From: Prevotella sp. khp7
GTDB lineage: Bacteria > Bacteroidota > Bacteroidia > Bacteroidales > Bacteroidaceae
Length of the DNA: 64,000 bases
Direction: 5' to 3'
Assembly (NCBI RefSeq): GCF_900109055.1
Contig: NZ_FOIV01000002.1
Span: forward strand, 682,001 to 746,000
Positions within the stretch are counted from its first letter, which is position 1. Each line of letters begins with the position of its first letter. Shown piece by piece: positions 1 through 11,800 of the stretch. The translations under genes and the position numbers were made by a program. The notes under the pieces are model-generated. The model was not told the DNA's origin. It was given only the letters and a program-made list of their open reading frames with translations, and made no database searches.

Positions 1-1511
1 GGAACTGTCATCAGCCATCCTGCGGCATTCTTCAGTTCACCATCGGCAGGATATTCCTGCATATAATCCAATAGAAAATCGGCTGCTCCTTTCATGATGT
101 CGTAGTGGTCGGTCAGGAACTGCTTGTCGCCAGTGAAGAGGTAGTGCTGCCACAGGTGTGTGGTCAGCCATGCGCCGCCTGTTGGGAACATGCCCCACGT
201 CGTGCCGTCCACAGGTCCGGTGATACGCCAAAGGTCTGTGTTGTGGTGGGCCATCCACCCCTTGCAACCATACATCTGCTGTGCCGTGATAGCGCCCGTC
301 TCACTCAAGTCGCGAATCATCGAGAAAAGAGGCTGTTGAGTCTCAGCCAGATTGCCCACGAGAGCTGGCCAGTAATTCATCTCGGCGTTGATGTTGATGG
401 TGTATTTCGAGTCCCAGGGGGCGTCCGTCTTGTTGTTCCACACACCCTGTAGGTTGGCGGGCTGTCCGCCAGACTGCGACGATGATATCAGCAGGTAACG
501 GCCATATTGCATCATGAGTGACACCATGTCGAGGTCTGTGCCGTCGAAGGCTGCTAGACGTTGGTCGGTAGGCAGAGTAGTCGAAGGACTCTGACTTTTC
601 AGTGTCAGGTTCAGACGGTCGTACTGCTCACGGTATTTGGTTATGTGGCGCTCTAGTAGTTTCTGGTAGCTATTGCGCTTGATGCCTGCCAATGTCCGAA
701 GGTTCTTCTGTGTAGGGTTGCCGTTGGTGTTTTTGTAGCTCTCGTAATTGGTGGCAGCAACAATGTAGAGGGTCACGGTGGTAGCATTGACCACGGTGAT
801 GCTCTCGGTCCCATCTACAATTTCTCCGTCGGAAGTTACGTCGATACGGCATTCAGCCTGTAGTCCGGCAGACACCCCTTCTTGTTCTACGTTCTCCACG
901 ACAGCCCTTAGCTGGTGGTTTTCTACGTTACGTTTGAATGCCAGCGGACTGTCGAAGGCCATGTTGAAAGTCAGGGATCCTTTCTCGCTGGCTTGTAGGC
1001 GAACGATAATGGCATTGTCGGCCTGCGATGCAAAATACGTGCGCTGATAGGTCGCACCGTTGAGGGTAAAGCGTGTCGTGGCTGTGGCATTTCCTAAGTC
1101 CAACTGTCGGCGATAGTCGTTTACATTCTCCTCACCATGGAAATTCATTTTCACGCTGCCTAAAGGTAGGAAACGCATGCCGTGGGGGCCTTTGATGAAA
1201 TACTTCTCTATCAGGTCGTGAGCCTCTTTCTCCTTGCCATCGAAGATCAACTGGCGCACCTCTTGTAGATGTTCCTTCGATTCTGTACTATTATTAGAAT
1301 GAGGTGAACCGCTCCAAAAAGTCTCTTCATTCAGTTGTATCTCTTCGTTCATAATGCCGCCATAGACCATGCCCCCCAAGTGTGAGTTGCCGATGGGTAG
1401 GGCTTCAAGCCACTGGGTGGCGGGCTTATCGTACCATAACTGGTGCTCCTGTGCCTGAATAGTCAGTGTTGCAACAGTGTAGAATAACATGGTTGTAATA
1501 ATATATCTCAT
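1..1511 (-). CDS. GH95 alpha-L-fucosidase/alpha-L-galactosidase, C-terminus cut by window
   Basis: About 503 residues are visible from ATG at 1511; the gene continues beyond base 1. The N-terminus is a Sec signal (MRYIITTMLFYTVATLTIQAQ) followed by the family opening with LPIGNSHLGGMVYGG. Around residues 370-382 is the NINAEMNYWP motif, whose asparagine pair is characteristic of GH95, and then the YGCKGWMAHHNTDLW and GMFPTGGAWL blocks. Family members remove terminal alpha-1,2-fucose or alpha-L-galactose from glycans such as xyloglucan, mucin or complex xylans. It is exported, probably periplasmic or surface. A -7 box lies at 1645-1652, but a strong terminator hairpin stands between that promoter and the start codon (see 1542-1577), which is unusual. 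Family assignment is firm; the substrate is not. Confidence 0.9.
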   Translation of the reverse strand, partial: MRYIITTMLFYTVATLTIQAQEHQLWYDKPATQWLEALPIGNSHLGGMVYGGIMNEEIQLNEETFWSGSPHSNNSTESKEHLQEVRQLIFDGKEKEAHDLIEKYFIKGPHGMRFLPLGSVKMNFHGEENVNDYRRQLDLGNATATTRFTLNGATYQRTYFASQADNAIIVRLQASEKGSLTFNMAFDSPLAFKRNVENHQLRAVVENVEQEGVSAGLQAECRIDVTSDGEIVDGTESITVVNATTVTLYIVAATNYESYKNTNGNPTQKNLRTLAGIKRNSYQKLLERHITKYREQYDRLNLTLKSQSPSTTLPTDQRLAAFDGTDLDMVSLMMQYGRYLLISSSQSGGQPANLQGVWNNKTDAPWDSKYTININAEMNYWPALVGNLAETQQPLFSMIRDLSETGAITAQQMYGCKGWMAHHNTDLWRITGPVDGTTWGMFPTGGAWLTTHLWQHYLFTGDKQFLTDHYDIMKGAADFLLDYMQEYPADGELKNAAGWLMTV

Positions 1512-1533
1512 ATATATATAATTATAGGGTTTC

Positions 1534-1577
1534 AAAAAAAACCTCGGGACAAGAAACGCTATTCTTGAGCCCCGAGG
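1534..1577 (-). terminator. Intrinsic terminator in the leader of the GH95 gene
   Basis: On the minus strand CCTCGGG (1577-1571) pairs with CCCGAGG (1548-1542), with an inner stem CAAGAA/TTCTTG, followed by eight Ts (1541-1534). It lies about 22 bases before the GH95 ATG and downstream of the -7 box at 1645-1652. It may end GH10 transcription, attenuate GH95, or both. Confidence 0.8.
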
Positions 1578-1644
1578 AAGGAAAAACTACTAACTACTAA
1601 TATAACTAAAACAATTTTAACCTATTCAATTCAAATTTCTGCTG

Positions 1645-1652
1645 CAAAAGTA
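1645..1652 (-). promoter_or_regulatory. -7 promoter box for GH95 gene
   Basis: TACTTTTG on the minus strand matches the Bacteroidetes -7 consensus TAnnTTTG. The implied start site is near 1638, giving a leader of about 125 bases that contains the terminator hairpin. Confidence 0.6.
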
Positions 1653-1747
1653 CGATAAATATTTAAAAGTCTGTTACTCCTATGTTACATTTACTTTTTT
1701 ATTTGTTTCATACTTGCAAAATGTGCAGTTTTTCTTTATTTTTTTGA

Positions 1748-4027
<2,280 letters not shown>

Positions 4028-4181
4028 TTATACCCAAATTTGTTAATCTGCCAATTGTTCTTGGCACATTTCCTACTATTATATAGGAATATCCTATTTT
4101 TGAATATGTGTAGAAATAAAATGTATTATGTGTAAGGACAAGAATGGCACAAACCAGGACTACTGGGAGTTTTTTTTTCGG

Positions 4182-4189
4182 TAAGTTTG
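4182..4189 (+). promoter_or_regulatory. -7 promoter box for GH38 gene
   Basis: TAAGTTTG, about 50 bases before the ATG at 4240. A short inverted repeat TGCCAA-N6-TTGGCA (4049-4066) lies upstream in the divergent region shared with the GH10 gene. Confidence 0.55.
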
Positions 4190-4239
4190 CAGCGCAAAAC
4201 TAATGTAACATTACTATTCAACCCACAAAATTAATATTT

Positions 4240-7200
4240 ATGATAAAGAAGGTAACAACAATTGCTATTTCGTGTTTGGTGTCGATGAATGTTGTGGCAC
4301 AGGAAAAGAAGGCGTATATGGTGGCCGATGCCCACCTGGATACCCAGTGGAATTGGGATGTTCAAGCTACTATCCGAGACCACATACGAAACACCCTTAA
4401 CCAAAACCTGGCGCTGTTCAGACAGTATTCTAATTATGTATTCAACTTCGAAGGAGCAGTGAAGTACGCTTGGATGAAGGAATATTACCCATTGGAATAC
4501 CAAGAACTGAAAAAGTATATAGTTCAAGGCCGTTGGCACATAGCTGGTAGTTCGTGGGATGCCAACGAGACGATTATCAGTTCGCCCGAGTCGATGTTGC
4601 GCAACTTTATGCTTGGTCAGAATTTCTACCGTAAGGAGTTCGGTACTGAGGGAACAGACGTGTTCTTGCCCGACTGCTTCGGTTTCCCCTACACCTTGCC
4701 TACGCTTGCAGCTCATTGTGGACTGATTGGCTTCTCGAGTCAGAAGTTGATGTGGCGCACCAAACCTTTCTACGAAGGTAATAAACGTTATCCTTTCACT
4801 ATAGGATTGTGGCAGGGCATTGATGGCAGCCGCATTATGATGGTTCATGGCTTTGATTATGGTCATATCTATAACGATGAGAATATATCGCATAGCAATG
4901 ACTTGATGCGCGAGATTAATGAAAGCTCACTAGGAATGGCCTATCGCTATTATGGAACAGGTGACATAGGTGGATCGCCCACCATCTCATCCGTACGTTC
5001 TATCGAAAAAGGACTGAAGGGTGAAGGTTCGATAAAAATTATCTCGTCGACAAGCGACCAGATATACAAGGACTTTCTGCCTTATGAAAAGCATCCCGAA
5101 CTGCCTGTGTTCGACGGCGAGTTGCCCATGGATGTACATGGCAATGCTTGTTATACATCACAGGCAGCCATGAAACTCTACAACCGCCAGAATGAGAATC
5201 TGGGTGGTGCCGCAGAACGGGCAGCGGTGATGGCCGACTGGCTAGGTAAAACCAAATATCCTGTCAGTCAGATGACGGAAACATGGCAGCGAGTCATCTG
5301 GCATCAGTTCCACGATGACGTTACTGGCACCTCAATCCCACGTGCTTACGAGTTCTCGTGGAACGACGAACTGCTGGCTCTGAAGAAATTTTCGGATGTG
5401 ATGACGCATAGTGTAGGTGATATCGTACAGTTGATGGACACTCGTGTAGATGGTAAGCCTGTAGTAGTTTATAATAGTGAGGCGTTCCCCGTGAATAGTC
5501 TGGCCGAAGTTGAGCTGGCTGACGACAACAACTACCAAGTAGTGGACGCCAACGGACAAAAAGTGACGTCGCAAGTGGTGCAGCGAAATGGTAAACACTT
5601 CCTGCTGTTCAATGCCAGTGTACCATCAATGGGATTTGCCGTGTATGGCGTTAAGACTACCGGTAAATGGAAGAACATTAGCAAACAAGGTCAGACAATA
5701 GAGAACAGTCGCTACAAACTTTCAGTTGATGAGTATGGCGACATCACCTCTCTCTTTGATAAGAAAGCCAATCGTGAAATGGTGGTTTCAGGCAAGAGTC
5801 TGCGACTGGTAGTATTCGACGATTGCTTGTCGAAGATATGGCCCGCTTGGGAGATTCAGAAGGCTACTCTCGATAAGGCTCCAGTGCCTGTACACGATGG
5901 GGTGGAAATCAGCATGGAGTCTGGACCGCTGCGTCAGACACTCATTATAAAAAAGAAATATGGCGAGTCGGAAATCACTCAACGCATACACCTCTACGAA
6001 GGTGGAAAAGCGGAGCGTATCGATTTTGAGAACGAGGTCGATTGGCGCTCTCTGAATGCTCTGCTCAAAGCCGAGTTCCCCTTGAATATCAGCAATCCTG
6101 AGGCAACCTACGATATCGGTCTTGGTAACGTGAAGCGCGGCAATAACTGCGACAACCTGTTTGAGGTTTATGCTCACCAGTGGACTGATCTTACCGACCG
6201 TTCTGGGCAATATGGTATTACCATCCTCAACGATTCCCGCTATGGATGGGATAAACCTAACGACAACACCATGCGTCTGTCGCTGCTCTATTCGCCAAAA
6301 GTGGAGCGTAACTATGCCTATCAGGCCGAGCAGGACTTTGGTCACCATGTGTTCACCTATAGTCTCATTGGCCATCAGGATAAACTCTATCCTTCAGTAG
6401 CAGTTCGGCAGGGATTGGAGCTAAACAATCCGCTCAAGGTATTCAATGCCACAAAACATACTGGTAGTCTTGGCAAATCTTTCTCATTCGTTGCATCAGA
6501 TAATAATGATGTGATGGTCCGTGCCCTGAAGCGCGCAGACGAAAGCGATGAATATGTAGTACGCGTGTATGAGACAAGTGGAAGCACGGAACAACTGGCT
6601 AAAATCACGTTTGCGGCTGAGATAGCAGAAGCTGTGGAGGCTGATGGTACTGAGAAGACCATCGGACAGGCTTCGTTCTTAGGCAGGAGTCTCAATATCA
6701 GCATTAAGCCCTATAGTGTGAAGACATATAAAGTGAGACTGAAGAAGGCGATACAATCGAACACTCAGTTTGCCACATCTAACATCAAACTGAATTTCGA
6801 CCGCATGTGCGCTACATTCAACGAGTTCCGCACAGCAGCCAACTTTAGTGACGGCTATAGCTTCGCAGCCGAATTATGGCCAAGCAGTGGACTGATCGTT
6901 GATGGCATAAACTTCTGCTTTGGTGAGAAGGAAGGTAAGAATGGTCTCTCGTGCAAGGGCGACACACTGCTACTGCCTGCCAACCAGACTTATACTCACC
7001 TCTATCTACTTGCTGCCAGCGACAAGGATGACCGTGAAGGCACTTTTACTGTCGGCAAGAGTCTGCAGACGGTTAGTATTCCTTATTACTCGGGCTTCAT
7101 TGGCCAATGGGGACATGACGGTCAGACCCGTGGCTTCATTAAGGATGCCGAAGTTGCTTGGGTGGGCAGCCACCGTCACTCACCGAATGCTGACGAGCCC

Positions 7201-7809
7201 TATGAGTTTTCCTATATATATAAGGTGAGACTCGATATCCCGAAGGGTGCACGTCAGGTGATTCTTCCTCGCGACCGTCATATTGTACTCTTTGCGGCTA
7301 CGTTGGCCAATGATACTGAATATGCCACGCCTGCAGCTCCATTCTTTAAGACAGCCATCATAGGAGAATCTACAGTACAGGGTGAGGCTGAAGAAGAAAA
7401 AGTGTCGCTGCTGAAGAACGCAAAGATTGTGACTATTTCAGGCGAAGTAAACAAAGACGAAGAGGCTGCCAACCTTATCGACGGACGTTCTGATACCAAG
7501 TGGTGCGATGCACAGTCGGCCCCGAACTATGTGGTCTTCGACCTTGGCGAGCCAATCACTGTAAGCCGTTGGCGTCTGTTGAATGGTGGTTGTGAGATGG
7601 CTGCCTATATCACCCGCACCTGTCTGTTGCAGGGGCGTAATTCCGATACCGAGGAATGGCAAACGCTCGATATGATAGACAATAACCGTAACGACCTTGT
7701 CGACCGCAGGTTTCCATCAGCCACGGTGCGATATGTTCGTCTCTTTGTGGTTTCTCCCACTCAGGGACAGATGCCAGCCGCACGTATCTATGAATTAGAA
7801 CTTTTCTAA
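4240..7809 (+). CDS. GH38 alpha-mannosidase with C-terminal F5/8-type carbohydrate-binding domain
   Basis: 1189 residues with a Sec signal (MIKKVTTIAISCLVSMNVVAQ). The zinc-binding His32 and Asp34 in DAHLDTQWNW, nucleophile Asp145 in LPDCFGF, and His358 in HQFHDDVTGT match the four metal/catalytic positions of GH38. Middle regions are the three-helix bundle and beta-sandwich of the family. Residues about 1057-1189 (NLIDGRSDTKWCD, YVVFDLGEP) are a discoidin/F5-8 type C domain, usually a glycan-binding module. GH38 enzymes remove alpha-1,2/1,3/1,6-linked mannose, often from N-glycans. It stands at the upstream edge of the mannan locus and probably acts in the periplasm with GH92 and GH125. Linkage specificity cannot be told from sequence. 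Confidence 0.93.
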   Translation: MIKKVTTIAISCLVSMNVVAQEKKAYMVADAHLDTQWNWDVQATIRDHIRNTLNQNLALFRQYSNYVFNFEGAVKYAWMKEYYPLEYQELKKYIVQGRWHIAGSSWDANETIISSPESMLRNFMLGQNFYRKEFGTEGTDVFLPDCFGFPYTLPTLAAHCGLIGFSSQKLMWRTKPFYEGNKRYPFTIGLWQGIDGSRIMMVHGFDYGHIYNDENISHSNDLMREINESSLGMAYRYYGTGDIGGSPTISSVRSIEKGLKGEGSIKIISSTSDQIYKDFLPYEKHPELPVFDGELPMDVHGNACYTSQAAMKLYNRQNENLGGAAERAAVMADWLGKTKYPVSQMTETWQRVIWHQFHDDVTGTSIPRAYEFSWNDELLALKKFSDVMTHSVGDIVQLMDTRVDGKPVVVYNSEAFPVNSLAEVELADDNNYQVVDANGQKVTSQVVQRNGKHFLLFNASVPSMGFAVYGVKTTGKWKNISKQGQTIENSRYKLSVDEYGDITSLFDKKANREMVVSGKSLRLVVFDDCLSKIWPAWEIQKATLDKAPVPVHDGVEISMESGPLRQTLIIKKKYGESEITQRIHLYEGGKAERIDFENEVDWRSLNALLKAEFPLNISNPEATYDIGLGNVKRGNNCDNLFEVYAHQWTDLTDRSGQYGITILNDSRYGWDKPNDNTMRLSLLYSPKVERNYAYQAEQDFGHHVFTYSLIGHQDKLYPSVAVRQGLELNNPLKVFNATKHTGSLGKSFSFVASDNNDVMVRALKRADESDEYVVRVYETSGSTEQLAKITFAAEIAEAVEADGTEKTIGQASFLGRSLNISIKPYSVKTYKVRLKKAIQSNTQFATSNIKLNFDRMCATFNEFRTAANFSDGYSFAAELWPSSGLIVDGINFCFGEKEGKNGLSCKGDTLLLPANQTYTHLYLLAASDKDDREGTFTVGKSLQTVSIPYYSGFIGQWGHDGQTRGFIKDAEVAWVGSHRHSPNADEPYEFSYIYKVRLDIPKGARQVILPRDRHIVLFAATLANDTEYATPAAPFFKTAIIGESTVQGEAEEEKVSLLKNAKIVTISGEVNKDEEAANLIDGRSDTKWCDAQSAPNYVVFDLGEPITVSRWRLLNGGCEMAAYITRTCLLQGRNSDTEEWQTLDMIDNNRNDLVDRRFPSATVRYVRLFVVSPTQGQMPAARIYELELF

Positions 7810-7837
7810 TCAGATAAACTTGCCACTTTGTCGCCAA

Positions 7838-7878
7838 ACCTCGGAAAGCCCCGTGTTAAATTAAAGGATTTCCGAGGT
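7838..7878. repeat. Inverted repeat after GH38 gene
   Basis: ACCTCGGAAA (7838-7847) is exactly complementary to TTTCCGAGGT (7869-7878), with a 21-base loop. No T-run follows on the plus strand, so it is at best a weak terminator; a structural or processing role is possible. Confidence 0.5.
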
Positions 7879-7982
7879 GATGACATAGTGCTTGGATAGG
7901 AAAAAACTGGCATTGATAAAGATGAAAGTCATAAAGCGCTTGAATTATAATCATTTTTCTTTTTAGTTTCATGATTTTATAT

Positions 7983-7990
7983 TACCTTTG
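7983..7990 (+). promoter_or_regulatory. -7 promoter box for the small exported protein
   Basis: TACCTTTG. A possible TTG start at 7988 lies inside this box, so translation from it is implausible and the ATG at 8027 is preferred. Confidence 0.65.
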
Positions 7991-8026
7991 CATACTGATA
8001 ACAGATACAATGAACATGGAAAGCGT

Positions 8027-8692
8027 ATGACACAACTGAGATTTATATTTCTTACAGCTGCAATTGTCGTAACGGTAGGAGCTTTTTCACAGCAAGGGAA
8101 AGTGGTGAAGAACTATTGGCATGCACAAATATGGTTAAAAGACGGTACAACAGATAGTGGGTATGTACAGAACGCTCATCATAGTGTATGGGTCTACGAC
8201 GATGAGGTAGTACTCAATAACCTTGATAAATTCTTAGGAAAGAATAGAAGGCATGCTACCAAAGATATTGATAGTATGTATGTATGGGTTGATACAAATC
8301 CATATAATGTAATTGTTAGTGTGCCCATTCCTGTTAATTATTCCTATGGAAATAACGAACCAATGGTGTATAACCATCCATGTATGTGTTACATCATCTA
8401 CTCAGGGCAGAATGTTGTTATATACGAGGCTTGGCATGACTTTTCGGGTGACTATTACTTGTATAAGACACCTGAAATGTATTATGCAAAAGCGCTATTC
8501 AGGTCTCATCAGAAACTTAGCGAAAAACGCAGGATCACGCTCGCTGAAGAGTTTGATGACTATCCTGTAATCAAAGATTATATCAAAAACATTCCTGATA
8601 AAATGTTGAAGGTTAATCCTCTTCCTTTTTTCCTCCTTATTGATACAGCGCTGGGACAACAAGACAAAGCAGCAAAGAAGGTTGAAGATTAG
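8027..8692 (+). CDS. Uncharacterised exported protein
   Basis: 221 residues from ATG 8027, which opens a clear signal peptide (MTQLRFIFLTAAIVVTVGAFSQ). No catalytic motif is recognised. The mature part starts with a segment NYWHAQIWLKDGTTDSGYV, typical of small beta-rich proteins, then alternates charged and aromatic residues without repeats or membrane helices. It has its own promoter and sits between the GH38 gene and the HTCS regulator of the mannan locus, on the same strand as both, but 334 bases of promoter-bearing DNA separate GH38's stop and its start region from a shared transcript. A role in mannan use is only suggested by location. I do not recognise the family. Confidence 0.7.
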   Translation: MTQLRFIFLTAAIVVTVGAFSQQGKVVKNYWHAQIWLKDGTTDSGYVQNAHHSVWVYDDEVVLNNLDKFLGKNRRHATKDIDSMYVWVDTNPYNVIVSVPIPVNYSYGNNEPMVYNHPCMCYIIYSGQNVVIYEAWHDFSGDYYLYKTPEMYYAKALFRSHQKLSEKRRITLAEEFDDYPVIKDYIKNIPDKMLKVNPLPFFLLIDTALGQQDKAAKKVED

Positions 8693-8784
8693 TCCCGTCG
8701 CATAGATAAAAGGCTAATAGGAAGTATTCTTGGCAGAATTACGTTAATCTTCCAAAATCATTCCGCTTTTACAGGCTTTTTTCG

Positions 8785-8792
8785 TATATTTG
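8785..8792 (+). promoter_or_regulatory. -7 promoter box for mannan HTCS
   Basis: TATATTTG, about 25 bases before the ATG at 8817. The alternative TTG start at 8790 falls in this box and is rejected. Confidence 0.6.
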
Positions 8793-8816
8793 CGCACGAA
8801 AAAGGAAAAACTATAC

Positions 8817-11800
8817 ATGAAGATAAGATTACTACTGGCTTTATTAGTCTTTGTCCTGCACGTGCAGGCTTATAACATCCGACATATTTCTAATGTCGAT
8901 GGTTTGTCGTCAAGTTCTGTACTCACCATTGAGCAGCAGTCCGATGGCGCCATGCTGTTTGGAACGATTGACGGATTGGACAGTTACGACGGGCACAGAG
9001 TGTGGCCTGCTACCTTCAATGCCGGACAGCGGCTCTATGGAAATCTGATAGAACATGTGGTCACTGTGGAAGGGGATAAGACGTGGGTTCTGACGAACTA
9101 TGGACTGAACATCGTGTCGGCCAAGGGACAGACTGTGAGATTCTACCCGGAGTATCAGGGATTAAGACGTATCCGTAGGAATCCACAAGGTGATGGATTC
9201 CTGTTACAAGATGGTAAACTGAATTATATAGGCAGGCAGGACGGGTGCATCCATGTCCTGCCCCTCCATGGCGTTACATTGGGGGATATCTGCGATTTCG
9301 CCTTTTCGCACAATGAACTCTTGCTCTTCCGTCATGAGGGTGTCGTCAGCTATCCGTTACAGTTGGATAATAATGTTTATTCGATTGGACGTCCTACATG
9401 GGTGAAGCATATTCGGTTGATGACGGCTGTGAATAATGATGGCGTAGAATATATGGTGTCGGATGACGGACAACTGTACAGTTATGATATGAAGTCCCGT
9501 AAGATGCAACACGAGATGTTGTTGGCAGCCGAACTGAGTCGTCGTGGCGGTGTGACCGATGTGCTGCGGTTCAAGGAGTCGCTGATGATAGCCTTTACAG
9601 AAGGCGGTGTCATCAAAGTGAACCGCCATGCTGGAAAACCAGATGAGATTGTCGACTTGGATGTGGAGACTGGTGTGTTCTGTCTGCGGAAAGACCGTTT
9701 GGGCGACATCGTGTGGATAGGTTCCGACGGCCGTGGTGTACTGATGTATTGCGATGAACCGCTCACCCTGCGCTCATTTTCGAGTGCGTCGATAAGAGCC
9801 GGTAAGTCTTGCCCCATCAGGACACTACTGAAGGATGACGATGGTAACCTGTGGGTGGGTACCAAGGGTGATGGCGTGATTTGTCTTCCTAAGTTCAGCG
9901 TATATCAGAACCCACGACAATTAAAGGAGATGTTCTTCAGAGAACAGAATAGCGGTCTGACCAGCAACGTGATATACCACTTTGCAGAAAGCAAGTTCCC
10001 TGGATTCTGGATCAGTGGGGGCGAAGGCATCTGCTACTACTCGTACGACTCGAAAAAGATCCTCCCTGTACAATCAGACCGAAGGATACAGCAGGTTATC
10101 GACGTTCGGGAGAAAGATAACCAACTATGGATGGCTGCATTAGGTACAGGCATCTTCAGAGCTGACATTATCATGGAGAACGGACAGCCGCGCCTGACCA
10201 ATATGCGCCAATACTCGCTGGACGGAGGGAAAGGTCCATCTAACTATTTCTTCTGCTTGACTTATGACCAGAAGGGGCGTTGGTGGTTTGGCAATCGGGG
10301 AAAGGGACTTTATACCTTGGAAAACGACCGGCTAAGACACGTACCGACTCTAAAGACACAAGATCCAAGCATCAATGACGTGTTTGCCCTGCAGGCTGTG
10401 GGGGATAATCTGTGGATTGGCACTGGTATGGGTATCTGCATTCTCGACAAGAACAGGAAGAGTCGGCGGTTAAGTACCACCGACGGATTGCCCAACAATA
10501 CCATCCATGCCTTTACAAAAGGAATGGATGGCGAGGTATGGGCTACCACAAACAACGGTCTGGTGGAACTCTCGAGTGACGGAACTGTGTTGAAAGTCTA
10601 TGGTATGAACAGTGGCCTGGATGTGACAGAGTATAGCGATGGAGCTGCATTCGCTAAAGGCATGGAACTTTTCTTTGGAGGTATCAATGGTTTTACTGCC
10701 ATAGAGAATGAAAAGACCACCAACCAGAAGATACATGAGTCGCAGATAGGGTTTACGGCACTTGATATTCTTGGTAAGTTGCGGAATATCAATGAATTTA
10801 CAAAAGGTGAGCGCGATAATCTTACCCTCACACTCGACCACACGCAGAACACATTCTCCGTGAGTCTAGCCACGTTCAATTATCTGGAAGAGCCTTTCTA
10901 TCATTATCTCTACCGCTTGGCGGACAATGGTGAATGGATAGATAATGGGGCGAGCAACATCATCTCGTTTACACAGATGGCTGAAGGCAGCCATATGCTC
11001 TATGTCAAGGCCAAGAATATGCATGATGGCAGTGAAACGGTCGTTTCACAACTCCACATTGATATTAGACCACCTTATTATCGTACCATCTGGGCCTATC
11101 TGGTCTATGCCATGCTGGCTTTGGCTGTGATTGTCATACTTGCACGTAACTGGTATAAGGATCAGAAACTTCAACAGCAGATGCAGCTAGCAAAGTTGAA
11201 TCAGCAGCACCAAGATGAGCTGTATGAGGAGAAGCTGAAGTTCCTGACCAATGTGGTACACGAACTGAACACGCCACTTACTCTGATTTACGGTCCTTGT
11301 GAACGCATCCTAGCCTACGGCAAGACCGACGGATTTGTCAGGAAATACGTAGGTAAAGTGATGCAGAACCTGAGCCGCCTGAATAGTCTGATTCAGGAAA
11401 TCATCGACCTGCGTCGTGTTACCTCGGGTCATCATGTCATCAGCTGGCGCAGGGTCGACGTTTCATCCGTCATTAGCGACTTTGCCAGTGCCTTTACAGA
11501 GATGGCTGAGCGTAGTGGCATCACATATCAGCAGGAGATAGAGCCGGGCATCGTGTGGATCTCTGATGATACGGCATTGAAAAGAATAGCTGGTAATCTG
11601 ATATCAAATGCCTTCAAATACACCAAAAGCGAAGGAACGATTAAGGTTACACTGGTCCGACAGAATGACGGATTACTTTTTTCTGTCTACAACTCTGGTC
11701 GCGGCATCGCACCTGAAGACAGGGAACGCATTTTTGACTATTACACTGTGTTCGACAGTGTTGAGGAGAGTCCGAATGCCGGACAGACCTCGCGTAACGG

